NCBI RefSeq assembly: GCF_003952525.1
Contig: NZ_CP034451.1
Span: 5,618,501 to 5,682,500 of the forward strand
DNA length: 64,000 bases
Direction of reading: 5' to 3'
From: Mesorhizobium sp. M3A.F.Ca.ET.080.04.2.1
GTDB taxonomy: Bacteria; Pseudomonadota; Alphaproteobacteria; Rhizobiales; Rhizobiaceae
The notes beneath the pieces were generated by a model. It ran no database searches, was not told where the DNA came from, and saw only the letters and a list, made by a program, of their open reading frames with translations. Made by a program: the position numbers and the translations under genes. Below, in pieces: positions 46,532 to 55,049 of this stretch (position 1 is the first letter of the stretch; every line of letters begins with the position of its first letter).

Positions 46532-48979
46532 TCACATCCTTACCCGTTCCGCCTTCGGATCATACATCGGCTTCAGCGATGCTTCCGCCGCATAGCGCTC
46601 GCCGGCAATCTCCACCTCATAAGATGAGCCAAGAACATCCGCCTCGCTCTCGCCCTGGCACGGCACGTAGCCGAGGCCGATCGCGCCGCCGAGATGGTGG
46701 CCGTAGTTGCCGGAGGTGATCGGACCGACGATCTTGCCGTCGCGCAGGATCGCTTCGTTGTGGAAGAGCAGAGGCTGCGGATCTTGCAGCCGGAACTGCA
46801 CCAGGCGCCGGCTCAGGCCAGTCTCTTTCTTCCGCAGCACCGCGTCGCGGCCGATGAAATCGCCCTTGGCCGTCTTCACAGCGAAGCCAAGACCGGCCTC
46901 CAGAACATTGTCCTCGTCGGTGATGTCGTGACCGAAATGGCGGAAGGCCTTTTCGATGCGGCAGGAATCCAGCGTATGCAGCCCGCAGAGCTTCAGGCCG
47001 ACATCGGCGCCGGCTTCAGTGATCGCCTCGAAGACATGCGCGGCCTGCTCGGTCGAGACATAGAGCTCCCAGCCGAGCTCGCCGACATAGGTGACGCGGT
47101 GGGCGCGGGCGAGACCCATGCCGATCTCGATCTCCTGGCAGGTGCCGAACGGATTGGCGTCGTTGGAGAAGTCGTTGGGGCTGACCTTCTGGATCAGCTT
47201 TCGCGAGTCGGGACCCATCAGGCAGATGACGGCCTCGGCCGCGGTCACATCGGTGACGACGACGAAGCCGTCGGCGACGTGCCGCCTCAGCCAGGCGAGG
47301 TCGCGCTGCAAGGTGGCGCCCGGCACGACGAGGAAATAGGCGGTCTCGGACAGCCGCGTCACGGTGAGATCGCTCTCGATGGCGCCCTTGGCGTTGAGCA
47401 TCTGGGTGTAGACGATCCTGCCCGGCGCCACGTCCATGTCGTTGGCGCAGAGCCGCTGCAGGAAGGCACAGGCATCGCGGCCTTCGACGCGGATCTTGCC
47501 GAAGGAGGTCATGTCGAACAGGCCGACGCCGTTGCGCACCGCGAGATGCTCCTCGCGCTGGTTGTCGAACCAGTTCTGCCGCTTCCAGGAGTAGCGGTAT
47601 TCGCGTTCCTGGCCTTCGCGGGCGAACCAGTTGGCGCGCTCCCAGCCGGCGACCTCGCCGAAGACGGCGCCGCGCGCCTTCAAGTGCTCATGCAAGGGCG
47701 AGCGGCGCACGCCGCGCGAGGTCGACATCTGGCGATAGGGGAAATGGTCTGCATAGAGCAGGCCGAGCGTTTCGGAGACGCGCTCCTTGAGATAGCGGCG
47801 GTTCTTCTGGAAGGGCTGGGCGCGGCGGATGTCGACCTCCCAGAGGTCGAAGGGCGCCTCGCGGTCATTGATCCATTGCGCCAGCGCCATGCCGGCGCCG
47901 CCGGACGAGACGATGCCGATCGAATTGTAGCCGGTCGCCATCCAATAGCCGGTGAGTTCCGGCGCTTCGCCGAGATAGTAGCGGTCGTCAGGGGTGAAGC
48001 TTTCGGGACCGTTGAAGAAGGTGTGGATGCCCGCGGTGCCCAGCATCGGCATGCGGTTGACGCCCATTTCGAGGATCCGCTCGAAATGATCCATGTCCTC
48101 GGGCAATTGGTCGAAGCAGAAATCCTCGCGGATACCGTCCATGCCCCAGGGCTTCGCCACCGGCTCGAAGGCGCCGAGCATCATCTTGCCGGCGTCTTCC
48201 TTGTAATAGGCGCACTCGTCCGGCACGCGCAGCACCGGCAGGCGGGTGAGGCCGGGGATCGGCTCGGTGACGAGATAGAAATGCTCGCAGGCATGCAGCG
48301 GGATGGTGACGCCGTTCTGCCGGCCCAACTCGCGCGCCCACATGCCGGCGCAATTGACGACGATGTCGGTCTCGATCGTGCCCTGGTCCTCGCCCTGCGC
48401 CCAGGACACACCGGAGACGCGGCCGTTCCTGGTATGGACCTTGGTCACCTTGACGTTTTCGATGACGGCAGCACCGCGCTGGCGCGCGCCCTTGGCCAGC
48501 GCCATGGCGATGTTGGCCGGGTCGCACTGGCCGTCGAGCGGCAGGTGCACCGCGCCGACGACGCCGGAGACGTTGAGATGCGGATACATCTCCTTGACCT
48601 CGCCGGGCGAAATCTCACGCACGTCGACATCGAACGCGCGGGCTAGCGAGGCCTGCCGGTAGATCTCGTGCTTGCGCTCCTCGGTCAGCGCGACGGTGAT
48701 CGAGCCGACCTGGCGCATGCCGGTGCCGACATCGGTCTCGGCTTCGAGCTTGACGTAGAGGTCGGCCGAGTATTTCGCCAGCCGCGTCATGTTCTGCGAG
48801 GCGCGCAACTGCCCGATCAGGCCTGCCGCATGCCAGGTCGTACCGCAGGTGAGCTGCTTGCGTTCGAGCAGCACGATGTCGGTCCAGCCGAGCTTGGCAA
48901 GATGATAGGCAACCGAGCAGCCGGAGACGCCGCCGCCGATGATGACAGCGCGGGCTTTGGACGGAACGCTCTTTGTCAT
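46532..48979 (-). CDS. dimethylglycine/sarcosine dehydrogenase-like flavoprotein with GcvT domain, copy A
   Basis: 815 residues. N-terminal DAO-type FAD domain (VIIGGGVSGCSVAYHLAKLG), with TWHAAG near residue 50 where mammalian dimethylglycine dehydrogenase holds FAD covalently on the His. The C-terminal half (from about 430) is an aminomethyltransferase-like (GcvT) domain that passes the released one-carbon unit to tetrahydrofolate; LGWELYVSTEQAAHVFEAI and GYVPC are typical. Its start overlaps the aminotransferase stop, so it is last in the five-gene operon. The exact N-methyl substrate is not known. Confidence 0.87.
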   Translation of the reverse strand: MTKSVPSKARAVIIGGGVSGCSVAYHLAKLGWTDIVLLERKQLTCGTTWHAAGLIGQLRASQNMTRLAKYSADLYVKLEAETDVGTGMRQVGSITVALTEERKHEIYRQASLARAFDVDVREISPGEVKEMYPHLNVSGVVGAVHLPLDGQCDPANIAMALAKGARQRGAAVIENVKVTKVHTRNGRVSGVSWAQGEDQGTIETDIVVNCAGMWARELGRQNGVTIPLHACEHFYLVTEPIPGLTRLPVLRVPDECAYYKEDAGKMMLGAFEPVAKPWGMDGIREDFCFDQLPEDMDHFERILEMGVNRMPMLGTAGIHTFFNGPESFTPDDRYYLGEAPELTGYWMATGYNSIGIVSSGGAGMALAQWINDREAPFDLWEVDIRRAQPFQKNRRYLKERVSETLGLLYADHFPYRQMSTSRGVRRSPLHEHLKARGAVFGEVAGWERANWFAREGQEREYRYSWKRQNWFDNQREEHLAVRNGVGLFDMTSFGKIRVEGRDACAFLQRLCANDMDVAPGRIVYTQMLNAKGAIESDLTVTRLSETAYFLVVPGATLQRDLAWLRRHVADGFVVVTDVTAAEAVICLMGPDSRKLIQKVSPNDFSNDANPFGTCQEIEIGMGLARAHRVTYVGELGWELYVSTEQAAHVFEAITEAGADVGLKLCGLHTLDSCRIEKAFRHFGHDITDEDNVLEAGLGFAVKTAKGDFIGRDAVLRKKETGLSRRLVQFRLQDPQPLLFHNEAILRDGKIVGPITSGNYGHHLGGAIGLGYVPCQGESEADVLGSSYEVEIAGERYAAEASLKPMYDPKAERVRM

Positions 48980-50157
48980 GCGGCCTCTCGGCGATAGTGG
49001 GACGCGAAGCGGCGCAGGCGAAGCGCGGCTTCCTTGAGCACGGGTTCGGGCTGGCAGAGGCTGATGCGGATATGGCCTGCGGCCGCCTCGCCGAAGCTCG
49101 AGCCCGGCATGACGCCGACCTTTTCCTTCTCGAGCAGCGCCCAGGCGAATTTCTCGTCGTCGGGCTCTATGGCGGATATGTCGAGCATGACATACATGCC
49201 GCCTTTCGATCCGTGCACTGTGACGTCATTCATGCCGCGCACGGCATCGAGCATCGCGGTGCGGCGCGCCGCGTAGCGCTCGGCGATTTCCTCCACGCCG
49301 TAATGATTTTCGAGCGCCTCGGCGCAGGCGATGGAGATGAAGGCCGGCAAACCGTAGGTCGTCACCAGATTGAGGTTGGTGAGCAGCGCGATCATTTCCT
49401 TCGGGCCGGTCAGCCAGCCCATGCGCCAGCCGGTCATGCCGTGGCTCTTGGACATGGAGTTGATGACCAGCGTGCGCTCGGCCATGCCGGGCAGCGAACG
49501 TGGCGAGATGTGCTCGCCACCGCCCAGCGTCCAGTAGACCTCGTCCGACAGCAGCCAGAGATCATGCTCGTTGCAAATCCCCGCCAGCTGTTCGAGCCGT
49601 TCGCGCGAATAGACAGCACCGGTCGGATTGTTCGGCGTGTTAATCAGGATAGCGCGCGTGTTGGGCCTGAGTGCCGCACGGATCTTATCGGCGCGCGGCT
49701 GGAAGCCGTCCTCGGCGGGCGTCTCGACCACGGTAAAGCTGGCGCCGGCGGCGCTGAAGGTGTTGGGGTAGGTGGCATAGTAAGGCGCTACGACGATGGC
49801 GTGATCGCCGGGGTCGAGCACGCCCTGCACGGCGGCGTACAGCGCGCCCTGGCCGCCGGCGGTGGCGATGACTTCGTCGGGGTCCGTCAGAACACCGGTG
49901 CAAGCGGTCGAGGCGGCCGCCATGGCTTTGCGCAGGCGCGGCAGTCCGGGCAGCGGCGTGTAATGGTGATTGCTGCCGCGAACCGCGGTCACACAGGCTT
50001 CGATCGTTTCCGACGGCGTGTCGAAGTCATGGTCGCCGACCGACAGCATGATGATGTCTTCGCCGGCCTGCTTGCGCGTCCAGGCGGCGAAATGAACCTC
50101 CCAGCCATCCTTGCCCGAGGGCACGATGCCGATGATACGGGATGATGGTCTAGGCAT
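48976..50157 (-). CDS. PLP-dependent class I/II aminotransferase
   Basis: 393 residues, AspC-like fold type I. SVGDHDFDTPSETIEACVTA, INTPNNPTGAVYSRERL near residue 170 and the PLP lysine in NSMSKSHGMTGWRMGWL near residue 236 are typical. ATG 50157 is chosen since it overlaps the upstream methyltransferase gene end (stop at 50150-50152). Substrate unknown; in this operon it could handle an amino acid product of N-demethylation. Confidence 0.9.
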   Translation of the reverse strand: MPRPSSRIIGIVPSGKDGWEVHFAAWTRKQAGEDIIMLSVGDHDFDTPSETIEACVTAVRGSNHHYTPLPGLPRLRKAMAAASTACTGVLTDPDEVIATAGGQGALYAAVQGVLDPGDHAIVVAPYYATYPNTFSAAGASFTVVETPAEDGFQPRADKIRAALRPNTRAILINTPNNPTGAVYSRERLEQLAGICNEHDLWLLSDEVYWTLGGGEHISPRSLPGMAERTLVINSMSKSHGMTGWRMGWLTGPKEMIALLTNLNLVTTYGLPAFISIACAEALENHYGVEEIAERYAARRTAMLDAVRGMNDVTVHGSKGGMYVMLDISAIEPDDEKFAWALLEKEKVGVMPGSSFGEAAAGHIRISLCQPEPVLKEAALRLRRFASHYRREAA

Positions 50158-51055
50158 AGGATACTCCGGATAATTGGTGGCCGGCCTGGATGAGCCGGTC
50201 TCGCAGCGCGGCGATGTGAGCCGGACCGACCTCACAGCAGCCACCGACGATGCCGGCGCCGGCCTCGACCCAGCCGATTGCGTGGTCGGCATAGGCGTCG
50301 GGATCAAGGTCGTGGCGGGCGTGCAGCACCTCGACGGTGCCGCCATGCTTCAACGCCTCGACCGAGGTGAAGCCGTTGGCATAGGCCCCGACCGGTCCGC
50401 CGAGGGCGATCAGTTCCGGCAAAGCGGCGGCGATGGCTTCGGGCCGGCAGCAGTTGAGCAGCCGCGCCGCGACGGGCAGATCACCGAGTGCTGCCGAGGC
50501 GGCGGCGATGGTTTCACCGCTGCGCAGGCGCGGCATGCCATGATCGGCGAGTGTCCACGACACCCAAACAGGTTTGCCGCTCTCCGTCGCTGCGGTGACG
50601 GCCGCGCGCGCCTCGTCCGCGGATGCCATGGTTTCGCACAGGAAGAGATCGACGCCGTCGACCTGCTCCGCGACGATGCGCCGATAAGTGTCAAGCGTCT
50701 CCTCGAAAGAGATGGTCAGCGCCGGCGCGTAGCTGCCGAACAGGGGCGACAGGCAGCCGGCGATCGCGGCATCACCGGATTCGTCGCGGGCCTGCCGGGC
50801 GAGTTCGATGCCGCGCTTCTGCAGGGGTTTGAACAGATCATCCGCGCCCTCACGCGCCAGGCGCTCGGGCGTCGCCGAATAGGTGTTGATGGTGATGACG
50901 CGGGCGCCAGCGCGGATGAATTCCGCATGCAGGTCGCGCACGAGGTCCGGTTCGTCGATCAGCACCCTGGCCGACCACAAAGGCGTCGGCTCGGATTTGC
51001 TGCGCCGGACCAGTTCCTGGCCCATGCCGCCATCGGTAAGAGTGACGGACGTCAT
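50150..51055 (-). CDS. homocysteine S-methyltransferase family protein
   Basis: 301 residues, betaine-homocysteine/S-methylmethionine methyltransferase barrel. LTDGGMGQEL opens the domain; zinc-binding cysteines are Cys 202-203 (LLNCCRPEAI) and Cys 273-274 (GGCCEVGP). It moves a methyl group from a methylated donor (for example glycine betaine) to homocysteine. Flanked by dimethylglycine dehydrogenase-like genes, so betaine is the natural guess; this is inference. Overlaps both neighbours. Confidence 0.9.
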   Translation of the reverse strand: MTSVTLTDGGMGQELVRRSKSEPTPLWSARVLIDEPDLVRDLHAEFIRAGARVITINTYSATPERLAREGADDLFKPLQKRGIELARQARDESGDAAIAGCLSPLFGSYAPALTISFEETLDTYRRIVAEQVDGVDLFLCETMASADEARAAVTAATESGKPVWVSWTLADHGMPRLRSGETIAAASAALGDLPVAARLLNCCRPEAIAAALPELIALGGPVGAYANGFTSVEALKHGGTVEVLHARHDLDPDAYADHAIGWVEAGAGIVGGCCEVGPAHIAALRDRLIQAGHQLSGVSYA

Positions 51056-53505
51056 GCCCGCAACCTTTCGTTCTTCGGATCCCAGAGCGGCTCGTCCTTC
51101 TGCACGACGGCCTTGAAACGGTCGCCAAAGATCTCGACCTCGACGGCTGTGCCGGGTTGGGCAAGGTCGGAACGCAGCATGCCGAGCGCGATCGACTTGC
51201 CGACGCGGTGGCCCCAGCCGCCGGAAGTCGTCTCGCCGACGATGCTGCCGTCATGCCAGAGTGTCGACATGTAAGGCGCATCGCATTCGCCGGGGTCCTC
51301 GACGACCAATGTCACGAAGCGTTTCTTCACGCCCTGCTGTTTCTCGTTGAGAAGTGCCGTCTTGCCGCGGAAGTCGGGCTTGTCCCATTTGACGAAGCGC
51401 TCCAGCCCGCCCTGCAGGATTGAATAATCCGTCGACAGGTCGCCCTTCCAGGCACGGTAGCCCTTTTCCAGCCGCAGCGAATCCAGCGCATACATGCCGA
51501 AAGGTTTCAGGCCATGTTTCTGGCCGGCGGCCCAGATGGCGTCGAAGACAGTTAGGGTGTCGGCCACCTTGGTGTGGATCTCCCAGCCGAGCTCGCCGGC
51601 AAAGGAGACGCGCACCAGCTTCGCCCAGCGGCCGGCGATGGTGGTTTCCTGATGCGTCAGCCAAGGCAGCGCAAGATCCGCGCCGCATACCTCGGCAAGG
51701 ATATTGCGCGAGTTCGGGCCGGGGAGGATCTGGGTCGAGTATTCCTCCGTACGATCGGTCAGCGTGAAGGCCGCATCGGCCGGCATGCGCGACTTCAGCC
51801 ATTCGAAATCGTGCCATTGCGCCACCGCGGCGGTGATCAGCGTCATCAGATCCTCGCTGTGGCGCACCACCGACATCTCGGTGACGATGCGGCCCTTGTC
51901 GTCGGCGAAATAGACCAGGCCGATGCGGCCCGGCTTCGGGACCAGGCCGGTGACCTGCAGCGCCAGCCACTCGGCGGCGCCTTCGCCTTCGAGATTGAAG
52001 CGCGAGAAGCCGGGCAGGTCGAGGATGCCGGCGGCGTCGCGCACCGCCAGGCATTCCTCGCGCACGCGGTGCTGCCATGGCCCGTCGCGGCGGAAGGTGA
52101 GGGTCGATTCCTCCGACGTGTCGTCGCCGGGCTTCGCATACCAGGTGGCCCGTTCCCAGCCATTATAGGGATCGAACTGGCCACCCAGCGCCTTGATGCG
52201 CTCGTGCAGCGGTGAGTGCTTGCGGTCGCGGCCCGCCGGCCAGGCATGGCGCGGAAACTGGATGGCGTATTCGTTGCCGTAGATCTCCATGCCCTTGGCG
52301 ACGCAATAGTCGGGCGCCGAAGCGAAGGCGGTGAAGCGGCGCGGGTCGCAGGACCACATGTCCCATTCGGTCTGGCCTTCCGTCACCCATTCGGCCAGCA
52401 CCTTGCCGGCGCCACCGCCTTGCGCGATGCCAAAGGTGAAGACGCAGGCCTCGAAAGCATTCGGCACGCCGGGCATCCGCCCGATCAGCGGGTTGCCGTC
52501 AGGCGCGTAGGGGATCGGCCCGTTGATGACCTTGGAGAGGCCCGCGGTTCCGAGGATCGGCACCCGGGCGACAGCGTCGGCGAGATAGTGCTCCAGCCGG
52601 TCGAGATCGTCCGGGAAGAGCTGGAAAGAAAATTCCTCCGGCATCGGATCGTTGTGTGTGGTCCAATGCGCGCGGCAATTGCGCTCATAGGGGCCGAGAT
52701 TCATGCCGGTCTTTTCCTGGCGCAGATAGTAGGACGTGTCGACGTCACGCAGCAGCGGCAGCTTCCTGCCCTGTTCTTTGGTCCAGGCGGCAAGCTCGGG
52801 GATTTCCTCGAACAATATGTACTGATGGCTCATGACCATCATCGGCACTTCTCGGCCGAACATTTTTCCGACCTCAGCGGCGCGGTAACCGGCGGCGTTG
52901 ACGACAATCTCGCAGCGGATTTCGCCTTGCGTTGTCGTGACCAGCCATTCGCCGTTCTGACGGGAAACGCCGGTGACCGGGCAGAAGCGGATTATCTTGG
53001 CGCCCATGTCGCGCGCGCCCTTGGCGAGCGCCTGGGTCAACTGCGCCGGGTCGATGTCGCCGTCGCTCGGATCATAAAGCGCGCCCTCGAGGTCGTGCGT
53101 CTCGATGAAGGGATAGCGGCGCTTGATCTCGTCGAGGCCCACGACGTCGATATCCATGCCCTGATAGCGGCCCATGCCCTTGGCGCGTTGGAATTCCTGC
53201 ATGCGCTCCTTGCTGTGGGCGAGCCGCAGCGAGCCGGTGACATGATAGTTCATCGGATAGTCGACCGCTTCGGCAAGGCCGCGGTAGAGCTCGGTCGAAT
53301 AACGCTGCATGTTCATCAGCGACCATGACGAGGAGAAGGTCGGCACGTTGCCGGCGGCATGCCAGGTCGAGCCGGAAGTCAGCTCGTTCTTCTCCAGCAG
53401 CACGCAATCGGTCCAGCCCGCCTTGCAGAGGTGGTAGAGCGACGAGGCGCCGACGACACCGCCTCCGATGATCACCACGCGTGCCGTGCTCGGCAAACCG
53501 GCCAT
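51052..53505 (-). CDS. dimethylglycine/sarcosine dehydrogenase-like flavoprotein with GcvT domain, copy B
   Basis: 817 residues. Same architecture as copy A: FAD domain VVIIGGGVVGASSLYHLCKAG, STWHAAG with His 49, then a central bridging domain and a C-terminal GcvT-like domain (LGWEIHTKVADTLTVFDAIW). The two copies differ enough to have separate substrates. ATG 53505 follows GGAGGAAAAA; an in-frame start 12 bases upstream is less likely. First structural gene after the regulator gene (19-bp gap). Confidence 0.87.
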   Translation of the reverse strand: MAGLPSTARVVIIGGGVVGASSLYHLCKAGWTDCVLLEKNELTSGSTWHAAGNVPTFSSSWSLMNMQRYSTELYRGLAEAVDYPMNYHVTGSLRLAHSKERMQEFQRAKGMGRYQGMDIDVVGLDEIKRRYPFIETHDLEGALYDPSDGDIDPAQLTQALAKGARDMGAKIIRFCPVTGVSRQNGEWLVTTTQGEIRCEIVVNAAGYRAAEVGKMFGREVPMMVMSHQYILFEEIPELAAWTKEQGRKLPLLRDVDTSYYLRQEKTGMNLGPYERNCRAHWTTHNDPMPEEFSFQLFPDDLDRLEHYLADAVARVPILGTAGLSKVINGPIPYAPDGNPLIGRMPGVPNAFEACVFTFGIAQGGGAGKVLAEWVTEGQTEWDMWSCDPRRFTAFASAPDYCVAKGMEIYGNEYAIQFPRHAWPAGRDRKHSPLHERIKALGGQFDPYNGWERATWYAKPGDDTSEESTLTFRRDGPWQHRVREECLAVRDAAGILDLPGFSRFNLEGEGAAEWLALQVTGLVPKPGRIGLVYFADDKGRIVTEMSVVRHSEDLMTLITAAVAQWHDFEWLKSRMPADAAFTLTDRTEEYSTQILPGPNSRNILAEVCGADLALPWLTHQETTIAGRWAKLVRVSFAGELGWEIHTKVADTLTVFDAIWAAGQKHGLKPFGMYALDSLRLEKGYRAWKGDLSTDYSILQGGLERFVKWDKPDFRGKTALLNEKQQGVKKRFVTLVVEDPGECDAPYMSTLWHDGSIVGETTSGGWGHRVGKSIALGMLRSDLAQPGTAVEVEIFGDRFKAVVQKDEPLWDPKNERLRA

Positions 53506-53524
53506 TTTTTCCTCCAAAGTCTAT

Positions 53525-54112
53525 TCAGTATACCGGCGGCGAAACCACCCAGATGAGGACCGCCGGCTCGGCACCGGGATTGCGCCAGCGGAACGGCTTG
53601 CCCTCGAAGCGGAACGAGTCGCCTTCGCCGAGCCGGTGCCAGACGCCGCCGATCTCGATCTCGAAAGTGCCGGAGGCAACATAGCCCGCTTCTTCGGTCG
53701 GGCGGCGCGCCTGGGTCTTGAGTTCAGCACCCGGGGCGAAGACCGAGCGCAGCATCTCGAAGCTTCCTCCGAGATCGGGCGACAGAAGCTCCTCCACCAG
53801 GCCGGATTCGCTTGTGCCAAGCGAGCGGCGGCTGCCCGAGCGTACGACAACGCCGCGCTCCTTCTCGACCGGCACGTCGTGGCTGAAGAACAGGCTGAGC
53901 GGTACGCCGAAAAGCTCGGCGAAGGCCCGCAGATCACCGAGCGAAGGCACTGAGAGGCCACGCTCCACCTGGCTGACCCAGCCGACGGAACGGCCAAGCC
54001 TGAGCGCGATTTCGGCGAGCGTCAGGCCACGTGCCTTGCGCAGCGCGCGGATGTCGCCGGCGAGCAGCCGCTCGCCATTGTCCTGTTCCGGGCTGACTGC
54101 GGTCGAGGCCAT
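53525..54112 (-). CDS. XRE family regulator with C-terminal cupin sensor domain
   Basis: 195 residues. Helix-turn-helix of Cro/C1 type at about 15-72 (LRKARGLTLAEIALRLGRSVGWVSQVERG), then a cupin domain from about 110 to the end (ARRPTEEAGYVASGTFEIEIGG, RWRNPGAEPAVLIWV) as in PuuR-like regulators that sense small amines or acids. ATG 54112 is chosen; an upstream frame to 54226 runs through the operator region. First gene of a five-gene operon and probably autoregulated by the sites at 54122-54183. Confidence 0.9.
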   Translation of the reverse strand: MASTAVSPEQDNGERLLAGDIRALRKARGLTLAEIALRLGRSVGWVSQVERGLSVPSLGDLRAFAELFGVPLSLFFSHDVPVEKERGVVVRSGSRRSLGTSESGLVEELLSPDLGGSFEMLRSVFAPGAELKTQARRPTEEAGYVASGTFEIEIGGVWHRLGEGDSFRFEGKPFRWRNPGAEPAVLIWVVSPPVY

Positions 54113-54121
54113 TGTCTCTCG

Positions 54122-54183
54122 TGAAAAAGATCGAGTGAATTTCATGAGAGAGTAAGCGCATGAAAAAATCAAGCGATTTTTCA
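54122..54183. promoter_or_regulatory. two 23-bp TGAAA/TTTCA operator-like palindromes
   Basis: Site A (54122-54144) starts TGAAAAAGATC and ends AATTTCA. Site B (54161-54183) starts TGAAAAAATC and ends GATTTTTCA. They are of equal length and 39 bp centre to centre, immediately upstream of the XRE-cupin gene. B extends outward as CATG on both sides. Likely binding sites for that regulator and possible shared control of the divergent nitroreductase gene. Confidence 0.6.
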
Positions 54184-54339
54184 TGGGCCACAAGAATAGC
54201 TTGCGCGTTTTTTGTGGTTCATGCAAAGCCTCACCCGCGAACGGCGATTGGGGACGTCTGCTCGGAAGTCGGTTTAAGTCTGCGGATGGTCGTCACGGGA
54301 ACCGGTTGTGGGTTCCGGCCATGCGTGAAGGGACGGCCC

Positions 54340-55044
54340 ATGCTGGAGAACAACGCTCGGATTGCCAAAGATGCGGCGATCGTCGACGAGGCGATCACGT
54401 CGCGCCGCTCTGTGCGCGCTTTCCTGCCGGACATGGTCGACGACGGCACAATCCGCGATATCCTTTCCGTCGCTTCGCGCGCGCCGTCTGGGACCAACAT
54501 GCAGCCGTGGCGCGTCTATGTGACCAAGGGCGAGGTCAAGCAGCGCATCAGCGACGCCATTCTCAATTCCGGCATCCGCGCCGAGAAGGTGGAGTGGGAC
54601 GAATACCGCTATTATCCCGACCAGTTCTTCGAGCCATATCTGACGCGTCGCCGCGCCAATGGTTTCGGCCTCTATGGCGCGCTCGGCATCGGCCGGCGCG
54701 AGGTGGACAGGATGCGGGCTCAGCACGACCGCAACTTCGTCTTCTTCGATGCGCCGATCGGCATGATCTTCACGGTCGACCGGCGGCTGAACAAGGGTTC
54801 GTGGATCGACTACGGCATGTTCCTGCAGAACATCATGGTCGCAGCGCGGGGCAGGGGCCTGCATACGTGCCCGCAGGCCGCATTTGCTCCCTATCATCGC
54901 CAAATCCGGCCGGTGCTCAACATTCCCGACGAGGAGATCGTCGTCTGCGGCATGGCGCTGGGCTACGAGGACAAATCCAAGCCCGAGAATGAATTCCGCA
55001 CCGACCGCGCCCCACTCGAGGAATGGGTGACGTTCACGGAATAG
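54340..55044 (+). CDS. nitroreductase family protein
   Basis: 234 residues, FMN-dependent nitroreductase fold. EAITSRRSVRAFLPDMVDDG near residue 17 and ASRAPSGTNMQPWRVYV near residue 47 bind FMN; CPQAAFAPY near residue 183 and CGMALGYED near residue 210 close the fold. Similar to nitrobenzoate-type nitroreductases rather than to BluB. ATG 54340 has a weak site but gives the family start; longer frames run through the operator region. Divergent from the XRE-cupin operon. Confidence 0.88.
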   Translation: MLENNARIAKDAAIVDEAITSRRSVRAFLPDMVDDGTIRDILSVASRAPSGTNMQPWRVYVTKGEVKQRISDAILNSGIRAEKVEWDEYRYYPDQFFEPYLTRRRANGFGLYGALGIGRREVDRMRAQHDRNFVFFDAPIGMIFTVDRRLNKGSWIDYGMFLQNIMVAARGRGLHTCPQAAFAPYHRQIRPVLNIPDEEIVVCGMALGYEDKSKPENEFRTDRAPLEEWVTFTE

Positions 55045-55049
55045 GCGCT

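Noticed and set aside
54340..55044. BluB (dimethylbenzimidazole synthase) for the nitroreductase-fold gene
   Set aside because: BluB was tempting because of nearby cobalamin genes, but the FMN-binding start (SRRSVRAFLPDMVDDG) and the C-terminal CPQAAFAPY are those of ordinary nitroreductases, and the gene is not in the cob cluster.
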